The notes: a model not told the origin generated them from the sequence alone. Positions 1-8,290 are shown, counted from the first letter of the stretch. The stretch: 28,970 nt of DNA from JBBCJM01 sp037190175 (GCA_037190175.1 JBBCJM010000154.1:1-28970); one strand, 5' to 3'. Program-made: numbers and translations.

Positions 1-27
1 TGCTGATCCGCCGGCGGTGACCGCGCT

Positions 28-912
<885 letters not shown>

Positions 913-1003
913 CGTGGCTCCTCCTGCATCATCCCGGCGCCATCATGCCCTTGCGGAAAGCCTGTGCCGCCCCACGATTGCGTGAGTCCGCCGGGCCACA
1001 ATC

Positions 1004-1060
1004 CGCCCCCCGATGTTGGGGGGCGCCGCTTGAGGCTGGCCAATGCTGCGGGGCGCCGCT
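1004..1060. repeat. Hairpin and imperfect direct repeat upstream of nrdR
   Basis: A perfect inverted repeat (CGCCCCCC at 1004-1011, GGGGGGCG at 1018-1025, loop GATGTT) lies in the 223-base divergent gap. The 19 bases at 1012-1030 recur with three mismatches at 1042-1060, both ending in GGGGCGCCGCT, giving a 30-base period. The role is unknown. It could be a regulator site pair or an untranslated-leader structure for either divergent gene. It does not look like a canonical NrdR box, which is AT-rich. Confidence 0.5.
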
Positions 1061-1135
1061 AACCTTTGTGGCTGACCGGGGGGCACACCCCGGCATCGAG
1101 AGGCAGGCAAGGGTCACAACAGGGGGAGAGGGCAT

Positions 1136-1603
1136 ATGCGCTGCCCGTTCTGCGGCAATATCGACACCCAGGTGAAGGACTCGCGCCCGGCCGAGGATCA
1201 CGTCTCGATCCGCCGCCGCCGCTTCTGCCCTGCCTGCGGGGGGCGCTTCACCACCTACGAGCGGGTGCAGCTGCGCGACCTGGTGGTCATCAAGTCCTCC
1301 GGCAAGCGCGAGGATTTCGACCGCTCGAAGCTGGAGCGTTCCATCCGCATCGCGATGCAGAAACGCCCCATCGACCCCGAACGGATCGACCAGATGATCT
1401 CGGGCATCGTGCGGCGGCTGGAGTCCTTGGGCGAGACCGACATCCCCTCCAAGGTCATCGGCGAGATCGTGATGGAGAGCCTGGCACGGATCGACACCGT
1501 GGCCTATGTGCGTTTCGCCAGCGTCTACAAGAACTTCCAGGCCGCCGACGACTTCGACCGCTTCGTCGAGGGGCTGCGGCCCCAGCCCCAGCCCGAGGAG
1601 TGA
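1136..1603 (+). CDS. nrdR: Transcriptional repressor NrdR
   Basis: NrdR (155 residues, the usual length) represses ribonucleotide reductase genes in response to bound ATP/dATP. The N-terminal zinc ribbon has four cysteines (3, 6, 31 and 34, in MRCPFC and FCPAC) with the arginine-rich RRRR just before the second pair. This is followed by the TTYERV motif and an ATP-cone domain from about residue 49 to 139, ending in VAYVRFASVYKNF. The ATG follows a GGGGGAGAGG-rich stretch that can act as ribosome binding site. The stop overlaps the GTG start of ribD, so the two are translationally coupled, the arrangement common in alphaproteobacteria. No ribonucleotide reductase gene lies in the window, so its targets are elsewhere. 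Confidence 0.96.
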   Translation: MRCPFCGNIDTQVKDSRPAEDHVSIRRRRFCPACGGRFTTYERVQLRDLVVIKSSGKREDFDRSKLERSIRIAMQKRPIDPERIDQMISGIVRRLESLGETDIPSKVIGEIVMESLARIDTVAYVRFASVYKNFQAADDFDRFVEGLRPQPQPEE

Positions 1604-2673
1604 GCGACGAGGGTCCCATGCGCCACGCCCTGGGGCTGGCGGCCCGGGGGCTGGGCAACGTCTGGCCGAACCCGGCGGTGGGCTGCGTGATCCTGGCCGG
1701 GGGCCGGGTGGCGGGCCGCGGCTGGACGCAGCCGGGCGGGCGGCCGCATGCCGAGGCCGTGGCTTTGGCGCAGGCGGGCGCCTTGGCGGCGGGGGCCACG
1801 GCCTATGTCACGCTGGAACCCTGCGCGCATCACGGGAAGACCCCGCCCTGCGCCGAGGGGCTGGTGGGTGCCGGCGTGGCGCGGGTGGTCACCGCGCTGA
1901 CCGACCCCGACCCCCGCGTCTCGGGCGGCGGCCATGCGATCCTGCGGGCGGCCGGGGTGGCGGTGACCGAAGGCGTCTGCGGGCCCGAGGCGCGGGCGCT
2001 GAACGCCGGGTTCATCAAGCGGGTGACGCGGGGGCTGCCGCTGGTCACGCTGAAGCTGGCGGCGAGCCTCGATGGCCGCACCGCCATGGCCTCGGGCGAA
2101 AGCCGCTGGATCACCGGACCCATGGCGCGCCGGCGGGTGCACGCGATGCGGATGGCGCATGACGCGGTGCTGGTGGGGGCGGGGACAGCGCGGGCCGACG
2201 ACCCCGACCTGACCGTGCGGGATCTCGGCGCCCCGCGCCAGCCGGTGCGGGTGGTGCTGGACCCCCGCCTCAGCCACAGCCCCGACAGCCGGCTGGGCCG
2301 CAGCGCCGGGGCCGCGCCGGTCTGGCTGCTGCACGGCCCCGCCGCGCCGGAACAGGCCCGCGCCGGCTGGGCCGCCACCGGCGCCCGGCTTCTGGAACTC
2401 CCCGACGCCACCGCCATCACCGCCCTGCGCGCGCTCGCCGCCGAAGGCATCACCCGCGTCCTCTGCGAAGGCGGCGCCACCCTGGCCGCCAGCCTGATCC
2501 GCGAGGGGCTGGTGGACGAACTGGCGCTGTTCCAGGGGGGCGTGGCGATCGGCGCCGAGGGCCACCCGATGCTCGCCGCCCTCGGCCTGGCCCGCCTCGC
2601 CGAGGCCCCCCGCCCGCGGCTGATCGGCATGGAAACCCTCGGCCCCGACACCCTCAGCCGCTGGTCCTTCTGA
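1600..2673 (+). CDS. ribD: Bifunctional riboflavin biosynthesis deaminase/reductase RibD
   Basis: RibD carries out two successive riboflavin steps: deamination of the pyrimidine ring, then NADPH-dependent reduction of the ribosyl side chain. Starting at the GTG that overlaps the nrdR stop (GTGA), the zinc ligands fall at His50 (PHAE, with Glu52 as proton shuttle), Cys75 and Cys84 (EPCAHHGKTPPC). These are the same numbers as in E. coli RibD, which supports this start over the ATG six codons later. The reductase domain begins near residue 150 with LKLAASLDGRTA, SGESRWITG and VGAGTARADDP, and ends in TLSRWSF. Length is 357 residues. Oddly, no other rib gene follows: the next gene is convergent gloA. 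The rest of the pathway must be encoded elsewhere. Confidence 0.95.
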   Translation: MSDEGPMRHALGLAARGLGNVWPNPAVGCVILAGGRVAGRGWTQPGGRPHAEAVALAQAGALAAGATAYVTLEPCAHHGKTPPCAEGLVGAGVARVVTALTDPDPRVSGGGHAILRAAGVAVTEGVCGPEARALNAGFIKRVTRGLPLVTLKLAASLDGRTAMASGESRWITGPMARRRVHAMRMAHDAVLVGAGTARADDPDLTVRDLGAPRQPVRVVLDPRLSHSPDSRLGRSAGAAPVWLLHGPAAPEQARAGWAATGARLLELPDATAITALRALAAEGITRVLCEGGATLAASLIREGLVDELALFQGGVAIGAEGHPMLAALGLARLAEAPRPRLIGMETLGPDTLSRWSF

Positions 2674-2718
2674 TCGGGAAGAAGGGCATTCGATTCAAAT
2701 TGCCTCCCTTCGGCTTTC

Positions 2719-2776
2719 TTTGGTGTTCCAAATATCCCGCGGGGGGTCCGGGGGGCGCGAAGCCCCCCGGCGCTCT
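2719..2776 (-). terminator. 3'-end hairpin module, copy A (after gloA)
   Basis: A perfect nine-pair stem (2748-2756 with 2762-2770) closes a five-base loop. In the minus-strand sense it starts 15 bases beyond the gloA stop. It is followed by a run of six C and then by TTTGG/CCAAA, a second small inverted repeat (2719-2723 with 2728-2732). The same order of parts recurs at 10816-10877. It probably ends transcription of gloA and, from the other side, of ribD. There is no long U tract, so a role in 3'-end protection is also possible. Confidence 0.6.
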
Positions 2777-2785
2777 CAACCCGCA

Positions 2786-3214
2786 CTACCAGTGCCCGGT
2801 ATTGCCCATGCTGGCCCAGGGTTCGGCCGGGGGCAGGGCCGCGCCCATCTGCAACAGCTCCACCGACACGTTGTCGGGCGAGCGGACGAAGGCCATGCGG
2901 CCGTCGCGGGGCGGGCGGTTGATGGTCACGCCATTGGCCTGGAGATGCGCGCACATCGCATAGATGTCCTCCACCTCATAGGCCAGGTGCCCGAAATGGC
3001 GGCTGTCCGAGGGCAGGCCGGGGTCGCCGCCCCAGTTGTAGGTCAGCTCCACCGGGCATTCCGGCTGGCCGGGCGGCGCCATGAACACCAGCGTGAACCG
3101 CCCCGCCTCGCTCTCCGTCCGCCGGGTCTCCTCCAGCCCCAGCAGGCGGAAGAAGGCGATGCTGGCGTCCAGGTCCAGCACCCGGACCATGGTGTGAAGA
3201 TAGCGGATCTGCAT
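2786..3214 (-). CDS. gloA: Lactoylglutathione lyase (glyoxalase I)
   Basis: A single vicinal-oxygen-chelate protein of 142 residues that isomerises the hemithioacetal of methylglyoxal and glutathione to S-lactoylglutathione in the cytoplasm. All four metal ligands expected from E. coli GloA can be placed: His7 (YLHTMVRV), Glu56 (VELTYNWG), His76 (FGHLAYEV) and Glu119 (VSVELLQ). The VELTYNWG motif is characteristic of GloA rather than of general VOC proteins. GAGGAGG lies six bases before the ATG. The C-terminal 20 residues, rich in Pro and Trp, extend beyond the fold. It stands alone, convergent with ribD. Confidence 0.93.
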   Translation of the reverse strand: MQIRYLHTMVRVLDLDASIAFFRLLGLEETRRTESEAGRFTLVFMAPPGQPECPVELTYNWGGDPGLPSDSRHFGHLAYEVEDIYAMCAHLQANGVTINRPPRDGRMAFVRSPDNVSVELLQMGAALPPAEPWASMGNTGHW

Positions 3215-3272
3215 CGGGAGCCTCCTCTTGCCTCGCCGCGATCATAGCGGCCGCGGCGGCGGGGAACAGGGG

Positions 3273-4637
3273 TCAGAAGCTGCTGGACAGCCCGAAGCTC
3301 ACGCCCAGCTCGCGCGTGTCGCGCACCACCACGTCCGACCGGGTGCGCGCCGCCGACAGCGTCACGGTGGGGGTGAAGCCCGCCCGTTCCAGCCGTTTCA
3401 GCTCCGCCGTGGCCGAGAGGCTCGCGCGGTTGTCAGGGTCGAAACCCTCGCTCAGCCAGTAGTCGCGCCGCTCGAGTTCCAGCCCCAGGCTCAGCCCCAG
3501 CGCCTCGGTGCCCAGCACGGGGCGCCAGCCGAGGCTCAGCGACGGCCCCCGCCAGGCGATCCCGGCGGCGTCGCTGTCCACCTCGACCGCGCCGAGTTCC
3601 AGGCTGACCGCGCCCAGCCGCGGCGCGCGGTGCGAGACGCGGAACTCCAGCCGGCGGGTCTGGCTGTCGGCCACCGGGCGGCCGGGAACATGCGCGTTCT
3701 CCAGCACCAGCCCGCCGCCGACCAGCCAGTCGGGCGACAATACCCGCGTCACCGCCAGTTCGGCCCGGGCGACATCGGTCGCGACCTCTCCGCCCCGCCA
3801 GCGCCGCCCGGCCGACAGCCCCGCCAGCACGGCCGTGCGCCCTTCGGCGTCCTGCCAGACATGCGAGAGCCCGAAGGTCAGCCCGTCCTGGCGATAGTCG
3901 GCGGCGCGCGCCTCCGGATGGATCGCCCGCGCCCGGTCGCCCAGCACCACCTCGCGATGCGCCCAGACCAGCTGTGCCTCGATCGCCGGGGTCAGCCGGT
4001 AGCGCAGCTGCACCGTCCCGCCCCAGACCTGTCCGGGCAGGGCCTGCTCCACGGGGATCGGGATGCCGTAGTAGTAGAAATAGTCGTGCAGGCTGCCGCC
4101 GTTGACGTTCTTGGACGGCCCGCCGAACAGCGCGACGGAAAAGCTCAGCCGGCTCCGGGCGGCCACGTTCCGGTAGGCCTGGGCCAGCACCGCCTCGTGC
4201 CGGGGCGTGGGGGCGTGGAGATCGGCCCGCCGCAGCCAGTATTTCGCCGCGAGGGGGCGGCCGGACAGCGCCATCGCCTCGGCGGTCAGATAGGCGGCCT
4301 CGAACCGCGCCTCCTTGCCTTCTGCCAGCCGGAACCCGGCGCGCGCCACCGGCGCCGCCTCCCCGGGCGCTCCGGTGCGGGTCAGTGCGGCGGCAAGGAT
4401 CAGATGCGCCCGGGTGTCCTCGGGCGCCTGCGCCAGGATCTGTCGAGCGACGGAAACCGCAACATCGGGCCGGCCCATCTCCAGTGCCCGGCGGGCCAGT
4501 TCGACGGCGCCGTCAAGATCGGTGGAGACATGAGCCTCCTGGCCTGACTGGGCACGGGCCGCAGTGGATTGCAGTCCGCCCCCCGCCAAGCCCAGCACCC
4601 CCGCCAGCAGCAGCGGGAGCAGGCGTCTCACGGGCAT
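3273..4637 (-). CDS. Slam-type outer-membrane protein (surface lipoprotein assembly modifier, DUF560)
   Basis: A 454-residue exported protein with the architecture of Slam translocons (type XI secretion), which move lipoproteins across the outer membrane. Residues 1-30 form a signal peptide ending AARAQ. Residues about 40-140 are helical with TPR-like repeats (AVELARRALEMGRPDVAVSV, then APEDTRAHLILAAAL). From about 160 to the end, alternating aromatic and polar strands indicate a beta-barrel; it includes FGGPSKNVNGG, like the P-x-x-N-x-N motif of DUF560, and ends in Phe454, the usual Bam signal. The ATG at 4637 is chosen because it begins directly with the signal peptide and overlaps the last ten bases of the upstream lipoprotein gene, implying coupling. 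An upstream in-frame start at 4688 would add 17 non-signal residues. Family assignment rests on architecture and short motifs, so a general DUF560 porin-like protein remains possible. Confidence 0.75.
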   Translation of the reverse strand: MPVRRLLPLLLAGVLGLAGGGLQSTAARAQSGQEAHVSTDLDGAVELARRALEMGRPDVAVSVARQILAQAPEDTRAHLILAAALTRTGAPGEAAPVARAGFRLAEGKEARFEAAYLTAEAMALSGRPLAAKYWLRRADLHAPTPRHEAVLAQAYRNVAARSRLSFSVALFGGPSKNVNGGSLHDYFYYYGIPIPVEQALPGQVWGGTVQLRYRLTPAIEAQLVWAHREVVLGDRARAIHPEARAADYRQDGLTFGLSHVWQDAEGRTAVLAGLSAGRRWRGGEVATDVARAELAVTRVLSPDWLVGGGLVLENAHVPGRPVADSQTRRLEFRVSHRAPRLGAVSLELGAVEVDSDAAGIAWRGPSLSLGWRPVLGTEALGLSLGLELERRDYWLSEGFDPDNRASLSATAELKRLERAGFTPTVTLSAARTRSDVVVRDTRELGVSFGLSSSF

Positions 4638-5572
4638 GAAGGCTCGGAACTCGCCGTGCAGGGGCCGACGATGATCCCCTGTTCCCACACCGCGTTGCTG
4701 TTGAAGGGGTTGAACAGCATGATGATCGATACGTCGCGGGCGTTGATCCCCGCAAAGACCCCGTCATAGCGCCCGGCCGCCGCCCATTGCTGATTGAGAG
4801 GATCGGGGGCCGGCGCATCATCCCCGCGATAGACGACGCCGCTGAAATCGCCTGTTGCATTGATCCCGGTGGTCCAGAGCGCAATGTCGGGCAGTGCTTC
4901 GCCGGTGTCCAAGATCTGGCGGCCGGTCACGCCGCCCGAAACCTTCATCCGCGTGAAATCGGCCGTGATCAGCGCGGTGCCCGAGGTACGGTAGGGCTCT
5001 GTCGGCGCAAGGCTGCCCGGCGGCGTGCCGGCCGAGGGGCCAATGTTCAGAAGGCCGGCATAGCTGCCTGCGTAGTTGAACAGGCCCTTGCTGGGCGCCT
5101 GATACACATCGGCACGATAGAGCGCCCCGCCCGAATGATACATGTCGGGTGCGCCATTGGCGAACTGGCCCGGCTCCATGGCGATGGCGGCCCTGGTTCC
5201 GCCCGAGCCGCGCACGAGCACGACCGCCTTCCGGTTCTCGGCCGAGCTTTGATAGCTGTAGCCGTAATAGGTCACGCCGCCGCTGGTCACGTCGAAGGCG
5301 GTATCGCGCGCGAAATCGCCGGTCACGTCCGGCAGGACCTGGGCGTCCATGCTGACCCTGATGGTGCCCGCGGCATCGGACCACGTCGACAGGCCCACCG
5401 ACTGGACCGAACCCGAAACCGCGTCCTCGGGCATGAAGTCGTCGGGAACTTCCGGCGGCGGATCGGGGTTCACGGGCACCGGCTCCGTCGGGTTGGGCGT
5501 GCCGGTGAACGGATTGCCGTCGCAGGACGCAAGCAACAACAGCGCCAGAGGCGCGATCAACTTCATGTTCAT
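4628..5572 (-). CDS. Lipoprotein, probable Slam substrate with TbpB-like C-terminal region
   Basis: A 314-residue lipoprotein. The signal peptide ends in LLLLASC with Cys17 as the lipidated residue, followed by a proline-rich tether (about 21-45). The rest is Gly/Ser/Thr-rich beta-strand sequence with repeated Tyr (GGVTYYGYSYQS). Near the C-terminus, YDGVFAGINARDVSIIMLF resembles the barrel motif G-x-F-x-G-x-x-A-x-E of TbpB-like lipoproteins. Cys305 and Cys313 could form a terminal disulfide. The gene overlaps the Slam-type gene by ten bases, which strongly suggests that it is that protein's cargo; Slam substrates are usually neighbours. Asp at +2 after the lipidated Cys is unusual for an outer-membrane lipoprotein by E. 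coli rules. ATG 5572 is chosen; GTG 5578 and ATG 5566 are alternatives and all keep the lipobox. Ligand unknown. Confidence 0.72.
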   Translation of the reverse strand: MNMKLIAPLALLLLASCDGNPFTGTPNPTEPVPVNPDPPPEVPDDFMPEDAVSGSVQSVGLSTWSDAAGTIRVSMDAQVLPDVTGDFARDTAFDVTSGGVTYYGYSYQSSAENRKAVVLVRGSGGTRAAIAMEPGQFANGAPDMYHSGGALYRADVYQAPSKGLFNYAGSYAGLLNIGPSAGTPPGSLAPTEPYRTSGTALITADFTRMKVSGGVTGRQILDTGEALPDIALWTTGINATGDFSGVVYRGDDAPAPDPLNQQWAAAGRYDGVFAGINARDVSIIMLFNPFNSNAVWEQGIIVGPCTASSEPSCP

Positions 5573-5613
5573 GGGCACTGCTCGCCGCTCTTTGTGTTCT
5601 CGTTTTGCGGGGA

Positions 5614-5642
5614 AGGCTGCCGGGGCGGGCCGGTTCTGTCAA
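5614..5642 (-). promoter_or_regulatory. Possible promoter of the lipoprotein-Slam pair
   Basis: On the minus strand a perfect TTGACA (5642-5637) is followed after 17 bases by CAGCCT (5619-5614), about 40 bases before the lipoprotein start. The -35 is consensus but the -10 is poor, so this is tentative. It might need an activator. Confidence 0.3.
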
Positions 5643-5702
5643 TCTTTTCCGGGGGCTTGGCCGGCCCCGTGGTGGCGCATGATGCAGGAATGTCGCGTGG
5701 CC

Positions 5703-5732
5703 TTGCCGCGCTGCCGCGCGATGTCGTAGTCT
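5703..5732 (+). promoter_or_regulatory. Possible thyX promoter
   Basis: TTGCCG at 5703-5708 and TAGTCT at 5727-5732 are separated by 18 bases, about 35 bases before the thyX ATG. The match is moderate only. Confidence 0.35.
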
Positions 5733-5766
5733 GCCGCCGCCAGCCCCCAAGATGTTGAGAGCCGCC

Positions 5767-6669
5767 ATGCTGACCCCGGAACAGGAAGCCGAAATCGCCG
5801 CCCAGCGCGCCACGCCGCGGCCCACCCTGCGGGCGGTCAGCGAGGGGATGGAGGCGCATCTCTACCTGGCCCGCCCGGTGCTGGACCACGGTTTCGTGCG
5901 GGTGATCGACTACATGGGCGACGACGCGGCCATCGTGCAGGCGGCCCGCGTGTCCTATGGCGCGGGCACAAGGCATGTCTCGAACGACGAGGGGCTGATC
6001 CGCTATCTGATGCGGCACTGGCATTCGACCCCCTTCGAGATGTGCGAGGTGAAGCTGCACGTGAAGCTGCCGGTCTTCGTGGCGCGGCAATGGATCCGCC
6101 ACCGCACCGCGAACGTGAACGAATACTCCGCCCGCTACTCGATCCTGGACCGCGAGTTCTACATTCCCGCGCCCGAGGCGCTGGCCGCGCAGTCGACCGT
6201 CAACAACCAGGGCCGCGGCGCGGTGCTGCAGGGCGAGGAGGCCGCGCGGGTGCTGGAATTGCTCAAGCGCGACGCGGGGCAGGCCTATGACAGCTACGAG
6301 GCGATGCTGTCGCAGGAGGGCCAGCAGGGGCTGGCCCGCGAGCTGGCGCGGATGAACCTGCCGATGAACGTCTATACGCAATGGTACTGGAAGACGGACC
6401 TGCACAACCTCTTCCACTTCCTGCGCCTGCGCGCCGACGCCCATGCGCAATACGAGATCCGCGTCTATGCCGAGGCGATCTCGGCCATGGTCAGGGACTG
6501 GGTGCCGCTGGCCCACGCGGCCTTCGAGGACTACCGCATGGGCGGCGTCACGCTCAGCGCCCGGGCGGTGGAGGTGCTGAAACGCCGGCTGGCGGGCGAG
6601 ACGGTGACGCAGGAAAGCTCCGGTATGTCGAAGGGCGAATGGCGCGAGTTCGAGGCGGTCTGGACCTGA
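5767..6669 (+). CDS. thyX: Flavin-dependent thymidylate synthase ThyX
   Basis: ThyX makes dTMP from dUMP using methylene-tetrahydrofolate and FAD/NADPH, without producing dihydrofolate. The signature RHRTANVNEYSARY is at residues 111-124, matching RHR-x7-S with Ser121. His-rich segments HWHSTPFEM and LHNLFHFLRLR supply further FAD/dUMP contacts. At 300 residues it has the longer alphaproteobacterial form. The start at 5767 (MLTPEQ) is preferred over ATG 5752 because GAGAG lies six bases upstream and the family begins with this motif. It is divergent from the lipoprotein-Slam pair. No thyA is visible here. Confidence 0.95.
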   Translation: MLTPEQEAEIAAQRATPRPTLRAVSEGMEAHLYLARPVLDHGFVRVIDYMGDDAAIVQAARVSYGAGTRHVSNDEGLIRYLMRHWHSTPFEMCEVKLHVKLPVFVARQWIRHRTANVNEYSARYSILDREFYIPAPEALAAQSTVNNQGRGAVLQGEEAARVLELLKRDAGQAYDSYEAMLSQEGQQGLARELARMNLPMNVYTQWYWKTDLHNLFHFLRLRADAHAQYEIRVYAEAISAMVRDWVPLAHAAFEDYRMGGVTLSARAVEVLKRRLAGETVTQESSGMSKGEWREFEAVWT

Positions 6670-6912
6670 CCGCCGCGGGCATCGGCCAGAATGTCGCAGT
6701 CGTGATCGCCCCTTCTCCCGGCTGCCGATAATACCATATTCCCGCCAGGATCTTGCAGAAGCATCCGAAGGCATGTGCACCGGCAACACCCGGGGCTGTC
6801 GCTGCGTCACCTCCCTGCATCGGCAGTTGCGCTGCGGGCCGGGGCGTGCGTAGGGTCCGGCGGCGGCCTTGGGTGGGGCCGGTCTTCGGGAGGCAGGGGG
6901 CAACCGGACACG
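6670..6912. other. Gap between thyX and the YbhN-family gene
   Basis: These 243 bases hold no gene I can support. A short patch near 6721-6775 is clearly poorer in GC than the surroundings (it contains GATAATACCATATT) and could contain a promoter for the next gene, but no convincing -35/-10 pair was found. No strong inverted repeat or terminator with a U tract is seen after thyX. Confidence 0.4.
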
Positions 6913-7848
6913 ATGGCGTGGAAGAAATACCTGTGGCCGGCGGTGGGTCTGACGACCATCGTCTTTTCGTGCTGGCTGCTGACGCGCGAATTGCGCGGGC
7001 TTTCCTTCGCCGACCTGCATGACAGTCTCGTCGCCATCCCGAACCGCGACTGGTTCATGGCCGGGCTCTGCACGCTGGCCGCCTATGCGGCGCTGGCCTG
7101 CTATGACCACATCGCGCTGACCCACCTGAAGCGGAAGGTGGGGTGGCTCTTCATCACGCTCTGCTCCTTCACCACCTATGCGCTGTCGCACAACGTGGGG
7201 GCCTCGGTCTTCTCGGGCGCGGTGGTGCGCTATCGCGCCTATACCTCGCGCGGGCTCTCGGGCGCCGAGGTGGGGGTGCTGGTCGCCATGTGCTCGGCCA
7301 CCTTCGTGCTGGGGGTCATGGTGCTGGCCGGCCTGCTGCTGGTCTTCCAGCCCGACATCCTGGCGCGGTTCGGCGACGTGGTGCCGGTGCATCTGTCGCG
7401 CGCCAGCGGCTTCATCCTGCTGGCGCTGGTGGGGCTCTATGTCGCCGGCAGCTTCCTGCGCCTGCGGCCCCTGCGGCTGGGCAAGCTGTCGGTCGTCTAT
7501 CCCGCGCCCTCGCTGGTGGGCTGGCAGCTGATCGTGGGGCCGGCCGAACTGCTGGCCGCCGCCGGCATCATCTATTTCGCGCTGCCCGAGGCCGGCAACC
7601 CCGGCTATCCGGTGGTGCTGGGGATCTTCCTCGCCTCCTTCTCGGCCGCGCTGATCTCGCACGCGCCGGGCGGGATCGGGGTGCTGGAGCTGGTGTTCCT
7701 GATGGGACTGCCCGAGGGCGACCCGGCCGACGTGCTGGTGGCGGTGCTGGTGTTCCGGCTGTTCTACCTGATCATCCCCTTCATCGGGGCACTCTTCGTC
7801 ATCCTGTTCTTCGAACGCGCGCAACTCTCTGCCAAGCCGGCCGAATAG
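6913..7848 (+). CDS. YbhN/UPF0104 family membrane protein (LPG synthase transmembrane domain-like)
   Basis: An integral membrane protein of 311 residues with about seven or eight hydrophobic helices, such as LWPAVGLTTIVFSCWLL, VLVAMCSATFVLGVMVLAG and FLASFSAALISHAPGGIGVL. It resembles the transmembrane half of lysylphosphatidylglycerol synthase (MprF, PF03706). Conserved signs are the NVGASVFSGAVVRYRAY loop and the SHAPGGIGVLE motif. The cytoplasmic aminoacyl-transferase domain of MprF is absent, so it is probably a YbhN-type lipid transporter or flippase-like protein rather than a synthase. The ATG at 6913 begins MAWKKYLWP; a purine-rich GGGAGGCAGGGGG lies further upstream than ideal. The next gene on the strand starts 70 bases later. 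Confidence 0.8.
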   Translation: MAWKKYLWPAVGLTTIVFSCWLLTRELRGLSFADLHDSLVAIPNRDWFMAGLCTLAAYAALACYDHIALTHLKRKVGWLFITLCSFTTYALSHNVGASVFSGAVVRYRAYTSRGLSGAEVGVLVAMCSATFVLGVMVLAGLLLVFQPDILARFGDVVPVHLSRASGFILLALVGLYVAGSFLRLRPLRLGKLSVVYPAPSLVGWQLIVGPAELLAAAGIIYFALPEAGNPGYPVVLGIFLASFSAALISHAPGGIGVLELVFLMGLPEGDPADVLVAVLVFRLFYLIIPFIGALFVILFFERAQLSAKPAE

Positions 7849-7854
7849 CGCGGC

Positions 7855-7873
7855 CCCGGGGGCTTTCCCCGGG
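7855..7873 (+). terminator. GC-rich hairpin after the YbhN-family gene
   Basis: A seven-pair inverted repeat (CCCGGGG / CCCCGGG, loop GCTTT) begins six bases past the stop at 7848. There is no U tract, so it may be a weak terminator or a 3'-stabilising hairpin ahead of the ArsC-like gene. Confidence 0.4.
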
Positions 7874-7918
7874 CGGCCGGGCGGTGTAGCGGAGGGCTAT
7901 CCCGCAACGGAGGCCAGC

Positions 7919-8245
7919 ATGATCCTCTACGGCATTTCCACCTGCGACACCTGCAAGAAGGCGCTGAAGGCGCTGGAACGGGCAGGGCGCGAGGTCACCT
8001 TCCGCGACGTGCGCGCCAACCCGCTGAGCGAGGCCGAGATCGCCCGCCTGGTGGCCCGGTTCGGCGACCGGCTGGTGAACAGACAGTCCACCACCTACCG
8101 CAGCTTCAACGATTTCCTGAAGGCGGCCGAGCCCGAGGCCCAGATCGCCGCCCAGCCCACGGTGATGAAGCGCCCGGTGATCGACGACGGGGTGCAGCTG
8201 TGGCTGGGCTGGGACGCCACCACCGAGGCCGCGCTGACGGGCTGA
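7919..8245 (+). CDS. ArsC/Spx-family thioredoxin-fold protein
   Basis: A 108-residue protein of the ArsC-like superfamily (ArsC/YffB/Spx). It starts ILYGISTCDTCKKALKAL, giving a CxxC pair at Cys9 and Cys12. It contains MKRPVIDDG, the R-P motif that in true arsenate reductases positions the oxyanion. The sequence is closest in pattern to YffB-like proteins, whose reaction is not settled. An arsenate reductase role is not supported by neighbours, since no arsenic genes are present. A GGAGG lies six bases before the ATG. Expression may come from the YbhN gene upstream or from its own promoter. Confidence 0.82.
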   Translation: MILYGISTCDTCKKALKALERAGREVTFRDVRANPLSEAEIARLVARFGDRLVNRQSTTYRSFNDFLKAAEPEAQIAAQPTVMKRPVIDDGVQLWLGWDATTEAALTG

Positions 8246-8290
8246 ACCGAATGCGTCGAAGCGACGAATTCCCCGGTTAGGGATTTCGGC

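Noticed and set aside
1066..1599. Upstream extension of ribD through the nrdR gene
   Set aside because: The frame is open only by chance. The GTG at 1600 gives zinc-ligand numbering identical to E. coli RibD, and the upstream part has no homologous pattern.
5569..7824. A very long open frame on the minus strand opposite thyX and the YbhN-family gene
   Set aside because: It is rich in His, Gln, Arg and Gly with no recognisable fold, and lies antisense to two well-supported genes. Such mirror frames are common at this GC content.
7919..8245. Calling the ArsC-like protein an arsenate reductase
   Set aside because: The fold family fits, but no arsenic genes are nearby, and the family includes proteins with other roles.
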